From assembly GCA_029204225.1 (NCBI GenBank), contig CM055093.1, positions 32,935,777 through 32,999,776 of the forward strand: DNA of 64,000 nucleotides, given 5' to 3'. A model generated the notes under the pieces. It did not search any database. It saw only the letters and a program-made list of their open reading frames with translations, and was not told where the DNA came from. Made by a program: the position numbers and the translations under genes. Source of the DNA: Diphasiastrum complanatum. Its lineage: Eukaryota > Streptophyta > Lycopodiopsida > Lycopodiales > Lycopodiaceae. Shown here piece by piece: positions 11,360 through 22,225 of this stretch; the stretch's first letter is position 1; the number at the start of each line of letters is the position of its first letter.

Positions 11360-11655
11360 AAAAAACTTATTGTGCGTAGCGGAATAAACTATCTTCCTCT
11401 TTCTTCATGCATGAGTACGCCTATCAATTTCGAACAAAACAATATTGATAAAAATCACGTTCGATCTTATAGTAACTAACTTTGAAATCATCAATACTAC
11501 AGTGATTACGTAGCCAAACATTTAAAGCATTGAATTATTAGACAAATAATCTGTTGCGAAGAATTACAGAAATGCATACATTCTGAGACAAACCTGAACG
11601 CAATAAAAGATAGTATTGATTCAGTATGAAATGAAACAGAAGTAAATGAGTACAA
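11360..11655 (-). repeat. diverged A-type copia LTR fragment
   Basis: Phrases here follow in order those of the copia A LTR as it appears at 18880-19060 on the plus strand: 'gtgcg..cgga', 'gcatga.tacgcctatca', 'aacaaaa', 'gattacgtagccaaac'. Divergence is clearly greater than between the two A LTRs, and both ends are missing. It abuts the start of the C LTR at 11660. Confidence 0.6.
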
Positions 11656-11659
11656 CAAG

Positions 11660-12148
11660 TGTTACGTCCATGTCATGTACAAGGGTATCGGAATAGTTCC
11701 AGATGTGGATAGTCGGTCACTCCAGATGTATGTGAATATTAGTTATGTTACATCATTCCGGACGTGGTCGTATCAAGTAATTAATAATCATATGAGGGCC
11801 CAGACCTATAATTGGACATAGGAGCACATGCATGGTGAAGACTGCTTTAATGCAAGAATAGGATTTCAATAGCTCAATATAGGTTGCATGGGGATCCTAG
11901 AGGGAATATTCTCTCTCTCTTGAGGAGAAATGTCCATCGGAAACTCGCCCATCCTCTTATTGTGAATTCAGATTCTTGAGCCAATTTCTCCTCCTCTCTC
12001 TTGTGTTCTTCACTATGGCTTGGGGGCTAGGTCCAGGAGGAAACTCCAGGAGGGATCTAGGTTTGGATGGGTGGCTTAGCTCCATAGGTGTCCTTTTGGT
12101 TGTTTTGCAACAGGATCTAATCAGATCTTCATAAGGCGATCTTTATAG
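11660..12148 (+). repeat. 5' LTR of element C
   Basis: The block starts TGTTACGTCC and is followed at 12149 by a perfect initiator-Met tRNA primer-binding site, so this is a 5' LTR on the plus strand. A related block starts at 41015 with the same first bases and shares 'gagggccca' and 'gaaactcgccc.tcct' landmarks. The 3' border is uncertain because no CA end precedes the primer site directly. Confidence 0.6.
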
Positions 12149-12160
12149 TGGTATCAGAGC
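12149..12160 (+). other. primer-binding site (tRNA-iMet) of element C
   Basis: TGGTATCAGAGC is the standard copia-type primer-binding site complementary to the 3' end of plant initiator methionine tRNA. Confidence 0.85.
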
Positions 12161-14090
12161 TATCGATTTGCATCAATTGGAAGGTGGAGCTACTTCTTGT
12201 ATTTCCTTAGTTTTTGTGGATTTCTTCTTGCATGTTACTTCTAGGTGGTGGAATTGATCTCCAAGCAGATGGCTTCTCTGAATTTGGTGTACTTTCAGCC
12301 TAAAGATCATAATTATGGATTTTCTCCATAGTTTTTGGTGGAAATCAAAGGATTTTTTTATGATTTTAGTGATTTTTTCACCTAGAATTGAAGTTTTTTG
12401 CTTGAAATTGATCATAGGTACTAATGTAGTATGTTTTTCAGATTGTACTTGCTGTTTTACAGTCATTAATTATTGGATCTAATGATTGCATGATGTTTGA
12501 ATACTCAAAAGGTTGATTAGATAGTGATTTTGGACTAAAAATTGGGGTTTTTGGACCATAAATGGGCTATAAAAACCATGTTTGACTAGAATCAGAACTT
12601 TTAGTGCTTGCATGCAATGGATTTACAGGGATTTGGATCTGATTGCACTTATTTGTGGATTTTTCCCACAAATTTTGATCAAAATTGGTCAAAAAACAAG
12701 GTTTTTTGATGTTTTTTGGACTAATTTTGGGGTAGATCTCAAAATTCTCAGCCAAGACTTGGCATGAACATTTTTAGATATGTAATGAAGCCGTACCAGA
12801 GCTTTCATGAAGTTTGGTAGGGATTAGACACCATTAGGGGGCTCAAAACACCAAAAATTAGTGTATTTTTTATGATCTTTGAGCATGAATACCTCTCAAT
12901 TGGGGGTTTGAACCTGTTGGTTCTTGTTACAAGCTTAAAGATATGATGGATTGCGTCTGTTTTGAGCCATCATGCATCCAATTTGGATGGGTGAGCATTA
13001 GACACCATCATGTTGAAGTTTTGCTTGTTGAAGGAGGCCAAAAATGCATTTTTTGCATGATCTAAGCTTATGATTGCTTGCTAGACCTGTTAGAAGTTTC
13101 TATGCCTCTCTAATTAACCTTAATAGAGTGCTTGTAACCTCTGATCCAAGGCTTATTGGGCTGGAGTTGAATTTTTGATGATTTCTCTCTCCAAAAGTGC
13201 ACCCTCCTACCTATTTTTTGTGCATTTACTGCTCGCATGTGTGAAGCCTAGGTGGCAGAGTGATGTGGAAAGAACCTTGTAGACCCATTGTCCCTCCGTA
13301 CTATGCTATACAGCGACCAATTTGGTGTCTTGTAGAGAAAGTTATGGCTCTCAGAAGTTTGGTAATTTTTGAGCTAAAATTTGCAAAATTCTCAAAATGT
13401 TCTGATGCATGCATGCTTGTAACTCAGTGTAGTGCTTGTCTGTTGATGGAAATGTATGGATAGACCTGTATGCATGCTTGGATGCATGTTGCATGCGTAA
13501 TCAGTAGATTGATCAAAATATTTCTTGCATGAAGCTATTTTCGGCAATTCTTGATCAAAAAGCAGATTTCCTAGTGGCTAGGCTAGTTACGGGATTTTTT
13601 TTTCGTTTTTTCGAAAAAAAATCAGTGCATGTCGAGTTTTGATAAGTGACAGTGCCTGTGAATTTGATAAATTGATCTTCTTAATTGATTTTCACAGCTG
13701 GTCCATTTCGAACTGATTTTAAAAATCCCTGGGCTAATTTCCCAGTTTCTTGGCAATTTATGTAAAAATTGATTTTTATATTGAAATCACTGCATGTCAT
13801 GTTAAATGCATGCTGGATGTTTCAAAATCCTTCCAATATGTGATAGTATTTGTGAAACTGTCGATTCGATGTTTGATCAAATTTCACAGTTTAGGTCCAT
13901 ATTGAATGGAAAATGACTGATTGTTAAGATCACTATACCCTTCACTTTTAGTTGAAGATTTTGTAAATCTGTCAATTAAGGAGCATTTCTTGTTTTAAGA
14001 ATCAATAAGGACCAAGAATAATGTAAATCTAGTTGGAACAGTTACTATGCTAATCCATAAGGAGATTTACCAAAACTTAAGTGCGGCACT
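12161..14090 (+). mobile_element. non-coding interior of element C
   Basis: About 1.9 kb of AT-rich sequence follows the C primer site. It has long T and A runs, recurrent 'gcatgcatg' phrases and no frame above 100 codons. No gag is seen where one should start, so this copy is a non-autonomous (LARD-like) element or a truncated leader. The right end merges into the leader of element B on the other strand, and the border is not visible. Confidence 0.4.
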
Positions 14091-14249
14091 TAGTGTTGAA
14101 CAATGAAAATTGTCGGCTGTCTCTGTCATCTGGACTGTCGATACCCCATATGGAGTCCTCTCTCTTGAGACGTTCCGAGTGCTATTTTTTCTGGTGAAAG
14201 ATGCTATCCCATAGCTCCACCGGATCGTGCATACCTGCATCACCATGAA

Positions 14250-14261
14250 GCTCTGATACCA
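14250..14261 (-). other. primer-binding site (tRNA-iMet) of element B
   Basis: On the minus strand TGGTATCAGAGC follows the B LTR directly. This marks the LTR at 14262-14729 as a 5' LTR with its interior running toward lower coordinates. About 150 bases of presumed B leader remain before the sequence changes character near 14090. Confidence 0.85.
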
Positions 14262-14729
14262 AGTTGAAATTCTGATAGAATCTAGTGCAGTATGCAGATC
14301 ACATCACACGATCACCATAGCCACTCCTCAAAAGCTCTCAAAGATGGCATAGTTATTAGATTACGAAGAAACACTGTACATATAGAGTATTCACAAACTG
14401 CATGAAAATGCAGGTGTCCTAAAATTGGCCTACCACCTGTCAAACTAAGGTCTGGCCCAATATGGCCAAATTCGACCGACAAACTTGGGACATGCCCCCA
14501 AGTATAGCAAGAAGTCCTATAAATAACTATGTACAGGCTAATTCTTCCTATGTGTGGCTACCCGGCTAACCCAAGTAGCCGTCTACAGGATCAATGCCTG
14601 ATCAATATATCCTAACGGGTCACGTCCCGATCACAACCATATATAGTAAACCAAATAAACTGTACACTAATTACATCATCACATTTAGATCTTATACTAA
14701 TGAATCAGATCACAAGCTGATTTCTAACT
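14262..14729 (-). repeat. LTR of element B, copy 2 (5' LTR)
   Basis: This is the reverse complement of the block at 2162-2632, with scattered differences. It carries a primer-binding site on its interior side and interrupts the copia A RNase H frame on its other side (the frame enters the LTR through an AGAGAG stretch). Confidence 0.75.
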
Positions 14730-14735
14730 CTCTCT

Positions 14736-15281
14736 CTGTTGAGAACCTTGCCCTTGCTGTAGTGATATCTGATATCAATGTGCTTTGGCCGATAAGGAAA
14801 TAGCACTTTGGTTATCACAAAACAAAATTGTAGGGTTGTACTGATACAGATTGATGTCTGACAGCAAATTTCTCAACCAAAACGCTTCCTTAATAGATTG
14901 AGAAGCAGTAATGTATTTTGCTTCAGTAGAAGAAAGTGTGATAGAGGTTTGCTTACGACTGTTCCACGAAATAGGACCACCATTGAAGAAGAATGTAAAT
15001 CCAGATGTGGACTTATGATTGTCTACATCTCCTCCCCAGCTTGCATCAAAATAACCATTGAGCTGATGAAGATTGTCGTTGCTGACATCTCCATAGCAAA
15101 TACACTGGTCCATGGTAGCTCGAATATACCTCATGACTCGAATAAGAGCCTTCCAATGGGTAATGCCATGATTAGCCATGTATTGGCTGAGTGAGCTAAC
15201 AGCAAAAGAGATATCTGGTCTTGTACAGACCATTGCGTACATGAGAGATCCTAGTATCGATCGATACAGATACTCTCTCAT
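14736..15281 (-). pseudogene. copia A RNase H, interrupted by element B
   Basis: The frame reads IRATMDQCICYG, FDASWGGDVDNHKSTSGF, SWNSRKQTSITLSSTEAKY and FCDNQSAISLS, the copia RNase H signature. A small frameshift follows near 14780. The chain can be read on through KHIDIRYHY to VLN, where the B LTR begins. The missing C-terminus is the piece at 2635-2769. Confidence 0.85.
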
Positions 15282-15428
15282 TTGCTCCTCTTCTTGCTTG
15301 GTCTAGGGACATTGGTCCTTTGACAAATGCAGGCCTGGATCCATTGGTGAGTGAGCTAATTTACAATTCATCAAATTGTATCTGCTAAGAACATTATGAA
15401 AATACCTTTGTTGAGTGATGTAAATCAA

Positions 15429-16259
15429 TCAATATGCTCCGTCTCTGTGGATTTGAATTTCCAGACAGAAGTGAGCTTCGCCCAGATCAGTCATGTCGAA
15501 TTCTGAGAATAGCCTTTGTTTCGAATTTTTAACCATATTAGTATCGTTGTTGAAGAGCAACGTATCATCCATGTACAAGGTAAAGATAATGAAGGATTGC
15601 TGCACTGACTTCAAATAAATGTTGCAATCAGCAGTGCTTGGTTTGAATCCTTGTTCAATGAGGAATGAGTTGATCCTTTGAAACCAAGCCCTGGCAGACT
15701 GTTTCAAGCCATACGGTGCTTTGTGGAGTTTACGGACACGATTCTTCATGCCTTCCAGAACGTATCCTTCGGGCTGGATCATGTAGGTATCTTCTTGTAT
15801 AACTTCATTCAGATAGGCTGTTTGTACATCAAGTTGATGTACTTCGAGGTCGACAATTGCAGCATAAGACGAGAGCATTCGGATCGACAAATGTTTGACG
15901 ACTGGACTAAAAGTCTCATTGTAGTCAACATTCGGGATCTGGGTGAATCCTCGTGCTACCAGTCTAGCCTTCCTTCGATCAATGGCTCTGTTGGCATTAT
16001 ATTTGATCTTAAAGATCCATTTGCAATCAATGATATTGCAGCCAATAGGAGCTTCGACTAATGACCATGTCTGATTTTTTATCAGAGAGAAATACTCTCT
16101 TTCCATGGCTTCTCTCCAGATATCTGAGTCTGGTTGGTTAAGTGCCTCTTCGAATGTCGTCGGTTCCTGCATTAAGAGACAACCAGACTCAAGAGTATAC
16201 CTTGTGGGCTGTGTGCGCACTCGGCTTGATCTTCTGGGAAGATTCGACTGATGAACCAC
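15429..16259 (-). pseudogene. copia A reverse transcriptase
   Basis: 277 codons cover the RT core: IDCKWIFKIKYNA, ARLVARGFTQ, DYNETFSPVVK, the catalytic LYMDDTLLF box, and FDMTDLGEAHFCLEIQI. YMDD is intact. The frame stops after HRDGAY, where the RNase H linker would continue in the same direction. The start is the edge of the open frame, not a true initiation site. Confidence 0.85.
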
Positions 16260-16515
16260 TCCTGGGACTTGTTGTTGGGTAGCAACAACATCTTCGTCTG
16301 ATTCGGTGTCTCAAAGTGGGTCGACAATACATACGCCCGAGCCAGAAGCTTGGACTGTCGTGTCAATGGCAGGTGATGAAGGTTCTTCTTGAGCAACATC
16401 CTTGCCTTTGAGGTCAACAAACTGATCCTCAATAAAGACTGTATCCCGGCTATACAAGATTTGTTGGGTATCAGGATCGAACAGCTTTAAGTGTTATCAG
16501 ACGAAGTATATCCGA

Positions 16516-17364
16516 TCAGTATGGTCTTGAGACCTTGGAAGTCCAATTTTTTCTTGTGTCCTTGGGGATCTGCTCGTAGGCAATGCACCCAAACACTCTT
16601 AGGTTCTTCAAAGAAGGCTTAGAGCCTGTCCACACCTCGTGGGGTGTCTTGTCTGAGAGGGCCTTGGCCGAACATCTATTCTGGACGTAAGCTGTAGTGG
16701 AGACAACTTCAGCCCAGAATCTCTTGGGCAACGATGCATGCGATAACATACATCTAGCAGATTCGACCAGAGTATGGTTCTTCCTCTCAACTAAGCCATT
16801 AGACTGAGGACTGTAAGGAGTGATGAATTGCTACTCAATGTCTTGGTTTTGGCAGTACTCCTTAAACTCGACAGAGATATATTCTCCACCGTTGTGTGAC
16901 CTTAGGGCCTTGATCGTCCTTCCAGTCTCCTTTTCTGCATGCTCCTTGAAGATTCTGAAGCAGTTGAAGGCTTTTGGTTTCTTCTTTATGAAGTACACCA
17001 TAGTCCTTCTGGAGAATTCGTCAATAAAGGTTATAAAATACTTGGCATCCTTCAGAGAAGGATTTTTCATTGGGCCACAAATATCTGAATGTACAACATC
17101 TAGCAATCCCCTAGCAACATGCTGATGGCCTTACTTAAATGGTTTTCTAGTCTGTTTACCAACTAGACAGTCTTGACAGACAAGTAACTCGACCTTTTCG
17201 GGAGGATAGTCGAGATCAAGAACAATAGATTGTCTAGACATTCGTTGTACAGCAGCATGATTTAAATGACCAAGTCTATAATGCCAAAGTAAACCTTTAT
17301 TTGAATGAATTGAAGTACTGAGAGCCTGACTAGAGGCAGAAAGGCAATGACTCAACTTATACAA
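16516..17364 (-). pseudogene. copia A integrase
   Basis: The zinc-binding HHCC region reads WHYRLGHLN and CQDCLVGKQ (17131-17364). The core then runs from HSDICGPM through WAEVVSTTAYVQNR to TPHEVWTGSKPSL. The second catalytic aspartate position reads RSHNGGEY instead of the usual RSDNGGEY (codon CAC at about 16893), so one residue of the DDE triad is lost. Stops at the joints of the three frames add to the damage. Confidence 0.8.
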
Positions 17365-17509
17365 GTATCCATGCCTCTTTCCGAGTGCTAGGATCTTGCC
17401 TATCCTATCAACTACTTTACACTGGTCACATTAGAACTCTACTCTATGTCCTAGATCTGTGATTCAGCTTACAGAGAACAGATTCGTAGATAACTTTGGT
17501 ACATACAAG

Positions 17510-17768
17510 ACTTAATAGAGTAGCTTAGACTGATCATTTGCAAAGCATAATCTTGTAGTGCCTTCACCTTTAATAGCTTGTGTGCTATTGTCGCCAAGGT
17601 GAACGAATTTCTGAGTATTGTAAGGTGTATAGGACTCGAAACAGCCAATGAGACTAGTCATGTGCTGAGTGGCTCCGGAATCCAGGAACTAAGAACTGTT
17701 GCCAGATGCTCCTTGATGATTGGTCATGAAGGCATCATGATCCGCTTCTTTAATAGGTTGTGGAGCTT
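17510..17768 (-). pseudogene. copia A protease
   Basis: The minus strand near 17640-17690 reads FLDSGATQHMTSLIGCFESY, the aspartic-protease active site (DSGAT) of Ty1-copia. It is out of frame with gag and followed by stops, so it is a relic. Confidence 0.65.
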
Positions 17769-18587
17769 CTACAGCTGCATTTGCCACTTGATTCGACTGC
17801 CCTTTGCTGTTTTCTTCGCTTGAAATCTTCGACAGTTTTGTATTTCGTGGTTGTTTCGTTTGCAGTATCTGCAGAACAACTTCTTCTTTGTCTGTGGATT
17901 TGACTGTTCCTTGTGCTGAGCTGGTTTCCGGTATGGCTTTGATTGCTTCGAGCCTTTCTTCTTCTTCTGCTTTGTCGTGCTCTTGTTGGTGTACAAGGCG
18001 TGAAAATCAACTGAGGAACTTGAGGCTTCGTTTCTTCGCGTGTCTTCTTGCAACAACATAGTAATGACTCTCGAAAGAGTCAATTCTAGATGAGTCGTGA
18101 TCATCATCACCCAACTGTCATAAGAACTTGGCAAGCTTGTAAGCAGTTGCATCACTACATCTTGATCGTCTATGACAGATCCGACAGCGGCCATTTGTCT
18201 TAATAGGTTAATGTGATTCTGCAGAGAATCACCATTCGTCATCTTGAGGGAGTAGAATTTCTTCCTGAGATGTAGCTTGGAAGCTATATCTCGCACTTCA
18301 TATAGTGTGCTCAAGATGTCCCAGACTTCTTTCAATGTCTGAGCCTCGGATACATGGCCAATCTGGATATCCATGATATTGACGATGATCAGCGCGAAAG
18401 CTTTTCCATCCTTCATCTTCCATCTGGCGATTGTCACATCGTCTGCTTCGGGTTTCCCTTCTGCACCTGTAACAACGTCGTACAATTCTTTTGTCATTGG
18501 CACAATTTTTATCTTAAATTTCCACAGATGGTAATTGGCTCCATCAAGCTTGTCCATGATAGGACTGGCTTTCCCTTGGAAATCCAT
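17769..18587 (-). CDS. copia A gag polyprotein
   Basis: 272 residues from the ATG at 18587 (MDFQGKASPIMDKLDGANYH). The gag core has copia landmarks: LWKFKIKI, the LKEVWDILSTLYE segment, HLRKKFYSLKM and ELTLSRVITMLLQEE-like blocks. It ends with a CCHC zinc knuckle, CRYCKRNNHEIQNC (C-x2-C-x4-H-x4-C, ~residues 240-253), which would bind retroelement RNA. The frame is open across gag, but the downstream protease is in another frame, so it is not a working polyprotein. Confidence 0.85.
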   Translation of the reverse strand: MDFQGKASPIMDKLDGANYHLWKFKIKIVPMTKELYDVVTGAEGKPEADDVTIARWKMKDGKAFALIIVNIMDIQIGHVSEAQTLKEVWDILSTLYEVRDIASKLHLRKKFYSLKMTNGDSLQNHINLLRQMAAVGSVIDDQDVVMQLLTSLPSSYDSWVMMITTHLELTLSRVITMLLQEDTRRNEASSSSVDFHALYTNKSTTKQKKKKGSKQSKPYRKPAQHKEQSNPQTKKKLFCRYCKRNNHEIQNCRRFQAKKTAKGSRIKWQMQL

Positions 18588-18732
18588 GTGGAAGAGTTAG
18601 TCTAAGTGATAGGAGAAACTATCAGTGACTTAAGTATGAAAATCTGATACTAAAAAATACAGAACAAGAAAACAATTACTCTATCGGCTAGTAGAGTCTT
18701 GTACTGTGGAAGCTTATCAAGCTATGAAAATA

Positions 18733-18744
18733 GCTCTGATACCA
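18733..18744 (-). other. primer-binding site (tRNA-iMet) of copia A
   Basis: TGGTATCAGAGC on the minus strand directly follows the LTR end CCCAACA. This fixes the element's orientation. Confidence 0.95.
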
Positions 18745-19926
18745 TGTTGGGAGAGAGCGAGATGAACGAGTTGAGAAAAATGTGTCGTATGTTAGAAACG
18801 AAAAATAAGCTCAAAGAGGTAAGATGAACACGAACGAGACACGAACTCGAACAGGAAACGAACGAGAAACGAACTCGAACAGAAAATGTTCGTGCGCAAC
18901 GGAACGAGCTATACGACTCTCTCCGAAAGCATGACTACGCCTATCAGAACGAACAAAATGGTAGTGATGGGAATCACAGTCGTTCTTGATTACGTAGCCA
19001 AACTTTAATAAATGAATGAAGCTCCTGAACAATGGTTTGTCGCGAATAGTAAGACAAACTATGCGTCGTGAATGATTCGTGAAGAGCTAGACGGTGCTCG
19101 ACTGATAATTAATCGCAAATTATTCGCGAAAGACAAGACCAAATGTTAGTCGTCTATTACCAGAAAGAACAACTAGAAAGATCAAACAGAATGAATGATA
19201 AGCATAGCAATATTAACATAGATCTGAACGCAGAACAAAGAACTGTATCAGATTAAGTATATGATGTATACATGTCAATAATGCGGTAGAGCACAAGACC
19301 ATAGCGAATGAAACCGCGTGCCCTACGAAGCTTATACAATCTGTAAAAGAATAAAACCTTATTGCTGACAATCAAGAATCAATGCGCAAGGCATCTACTT
19401 CGTCTCATTCACTCATAACTCATTAATCTGAATAACCTCGTTAAACTGAATACGTAAATGGTATCCAATATATATATACATTATATTACAGGTGTGGTGT
19501 GCAGATGTGAAAAGTACAGTGGATGTGCTGTCTGTAAGAGATCGTGGGTGGCTGCAGTCGTTGTCCAATCTGTTAGCGCAGCTGCATGGGGTGAGCGTGA
19601 AAAGGGTGCGACTTCAGTCAATGCTGAGGTGATCGTTGGTGATGACAATGCAGAAAGTGTGTCACTCTTACGAGTAGCCTTAGGATTAGATTTACAGGGT
19701 GCCTTTGCTTTTATACCACCTTTGGCATTCTATAAGATAGTGTCCCCTTTTCGTCTGTCACTACAACGTGTGTAAAAACACAGTGTCGAGATTCTTTTGC
19801 CTTTTCTTTGTCTGTGCGAATTTGCGTGTAAATATGCAGTTTGCGCGATAACATTAGTAAATATGCAGCATGAATGGAGGCAGATAAAAATTGGATTTAA
19901 GGAGAGTAGAGGGAATAAATCCAACA
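18745..19926 (-). repeat. 5' LTR of copia A
   Basis: 1,182 bp, TGTTGGATTT to CTCCCAACA on the minus strand. It is the partner of the LTR at 2777-3886. The flanking five bases upstream (minus strand) are ATTTG. Confidence 0.9.
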
Positions 19927-20330
19927 CAAATGCTGCTCAATTTTGAGTGTAAAGCACAACTAGTTAGTTGTTGATGCGAGCAATGGCTACTGATTGATCA
20001 ACTATAAGGGCTGTTGACCAAATTGGTGGGGTGTTATTAAGGCAATGTGTTGTTTGACGGTGAAAGCACGAACAGTTGGAGGGATGTTTTCTGTGAGCTA
20101 ATTTTGTGTAGATTTATTGTGGGCATGGTTAGGCAAAGGACCTATGTCTGATCTCAAGGGGGGTGTGACTTGAGAGGGGACCTCTCTGTGTTAGCATTTG
20201 TTTGTATGTTCATTTGATGTGTGCCTGTTTGGGACATGAATAGCCCTCAATAACTTGATTTGATTCACAAGTGATTTAAACTAATTGAAGTCAAAGGAGG
20301 AGTGCTTTTGTGTTTGAATGACACGCAAGT
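19927..20330. other. no gene recognised
   Basis: Flank of the copia A insertion. I see no coding signal and no repeat that I recognise. Confidence 0.3.
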
Positions 20331-20531
20331 ATGGAAAAGAGCTTACATGGAGCAATTTTCAAAAGTGACTCAAAGCTGTTATTTCTATCTAGAAAGATTT
20401 CGGGCATGAACTTAGACTTCATGATCGACTTTGCCACTTCACATAATTACATTTCAAGAGGTGTAATGGAACAATTTAGCTTGTCAACCATAAATGTGAT
20501 GTCAAGTTGTAGGGACTCTCCTTACTGTTAA
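20331..20531 (+). pseudogene. probable retroelement aspartic-protease remnant
   Basis: A 66-codon frame contains LDFMIDFATSHNYISRGVMEQ. Ty3-gypsy proteases of plants have a similar 'LIDSGATHNFIS..V..QL' block. The active-site aspartate is present but the S-G-A part is changed, so it would be dead. The flanks are not readable. Confidence 0.4.
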
Positions 20532-20533
20532 GT

Positions 20534-21089
20534 ACCCATAAGGGCACGCAATAGGTAACCCAAGCCTCATGTGACGGTCTCTTTCATGGAACAAAACATT
20601 GGTTTGGAGCTATAGGTCCTTTGGGTGCCACATGTCAATGTGCTATTGGCGTGAGGCGACGTTTTGTTTTGTACCCGCATCAGTGTGCACAACTTACGCA
20701 TGTTGACATCGTTGGTCATGTGTGACTCATATGGTTGGGGATGACCCCACCTGGACTCATATGGGTGGGGATCACCCCACTTGGACTATATCTATAGAGG
20801 TGGATCTCCATGAGCTTGTCATTAAATTTGTCCTGGAGAATGAAGAGCTCTTCCACTGGGGGTCAGGTTAGGACGATTATCTAGGCCTCAGGATGTAGGT
20901 AGGCAAGGGTCGAGAGTAAGGTATGATGGTATGGGACGCCATGGCTACTCAGAAATCTAAACTTGCTTGATGGTGGTGTATAACTCCAGTTTACAGGAGA
21001 GAGGCGACATTAATACCTCTATGAATGGGCAGTAACGTAGCGTTCGTCACCTGATTGTGTCTTAGCAATGATTGGATTGACGATGGGGA
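20534..21089. other. no gene recognised
   Basis: Contains a partial duplication ('ggactcatatg.ttggggatgaccccac' near 20722 and 20755). Otherwise no coding signal. Confidence 0.3.
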
Positions 21090-21091
21090 AT

Positions 21092-21360
21092 TTAACATTT
21101 GGTATCATCCATAAGGAACAATCCACCACGTAATGCTCCCGAAGCAATGATCATAAGAGATCTCTTTTGTTCTTTGATAAGACATTTGTCTTCTTTGAAA
21201 TCCATAACCAATCCTTGGTTCATAATTGTAGAGACCGAAATGAGATTCTTTTTTATTTTTGGAACATAAAGTACATTACGAATGTACTTCTCCTCACCAT
21301 TGGGTAAGATAATGGGGATCACTCCAATACCTTTGTACCTTTCATTGTAGCCAAGCTTAT
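21092..21360 (-). pseudogene. copia pol fragment (protease to integrase linker)
   Basis: The minus strand reads GEEKYIRNVLYVPKIKKNLI, then SVSTIMNQGLVMDFKEDKCLI. The 'VLYVPK..KNLISVS' block is diagnostic of the copia region between protease and integrase zinc finger. Both sides are missing. This is a different subfamily from copia A. Confidence 0.7.
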
Positions 21361-22225
21361 TAAAACTTTGGGTACAAAGTTTTGTAAATTATTTATCTAA
21401 ATCTTGTTTTTTTAAACAAAAAGTTTGAAAGAACTTAGAGTTGCAACGGGGAGAGAAATTTTGGTTCTCCCTTAGCCCCATTCATTACCATTGGATGGAG
21501 TGGGGCCAGTAGTGCAGGTGCCCCTAGGGTGCACTCCTTAAGTCAAACCAGTTGGAACCTTTTAAAACCTTATGAAGTTTTAAAAACTTGAGTTACAAAT
21601 TTTCTAATTCCCAAAACTTAAACTTGTAAAGCTTATCAAAATTTTATTAAATTAACTGTAAACTTTATTAAGCTTGCAAAAGAAGCTTAAAAGTTTGAAG
21701 TTAAAGCTTTGAATCAAAAGAAAGAGGAGGGAAGGATGGAAGTAGTACACATGCTATACTTGCTAGTTGTACCTGCAACAAGTACAGGCCTGTGGGGGTT
21801 AGCTCTCCATCTCCTTTGTTGTTCTCTTTGGCCTCTTCCATCCTCCTTTCCATAAACCACCTGCAACTAAAACAAAATTATAATACATTGAGCATTCTCA
21901 CCACTTTTTGGGAGGAAAATTGAACTTTTTTCCTCCACCTCCTCCTCATGAACGTACAATTGTTTCTTCTCCTCCTCTCAAACCTAAGGAAAGAGCCATA
22001 GGGGAGTTCTAGGAGTTTCTTGGGCCATAAGGCCATGGGATTTAGGGAGGTGACTAAAAGTGTCGGTGGGGGTGTGACCCAAGTGACCCTTGGGTGAGGT
22101 GGCATAGGGAGGGTGGTGGCCATGTGATTTGAGGGTAGGTGGCTCCCGTAAGAGGTTGCCACTTGTTTTGTGACCATAAGAGGTGGCACCCATAAAGCCC
22201 GCCACTTGGCAAGGCCATGAGGGAA
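21361..22225. other. no gene recognised
   Basis: AT-rich with many 'aagttt/aaactt' and 'aagctt' phrases around 21540-21720. Minus-strand frames at 21878-22297 look like shadows of a decayed plus-strand pol. Confidence 0.3.

Larger units (their letters stand above)
14736..18587 (-). mobile_element. copia element A: gag-pol interior, decayed and cut by B
   Basis: Reading from high to low coordinates, the Ty1-copia order is gag (UBN2 type) with zinc knuckle, protease, integrase, RT, RNase H. The RNase H is interrupted by the B LTR within its last ~40 residues. Several stops and frameshifts divide the frame. The family is the same as the copia pol at 62667-64000 and the gag at 60344-61190. Confidence 0.9.
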
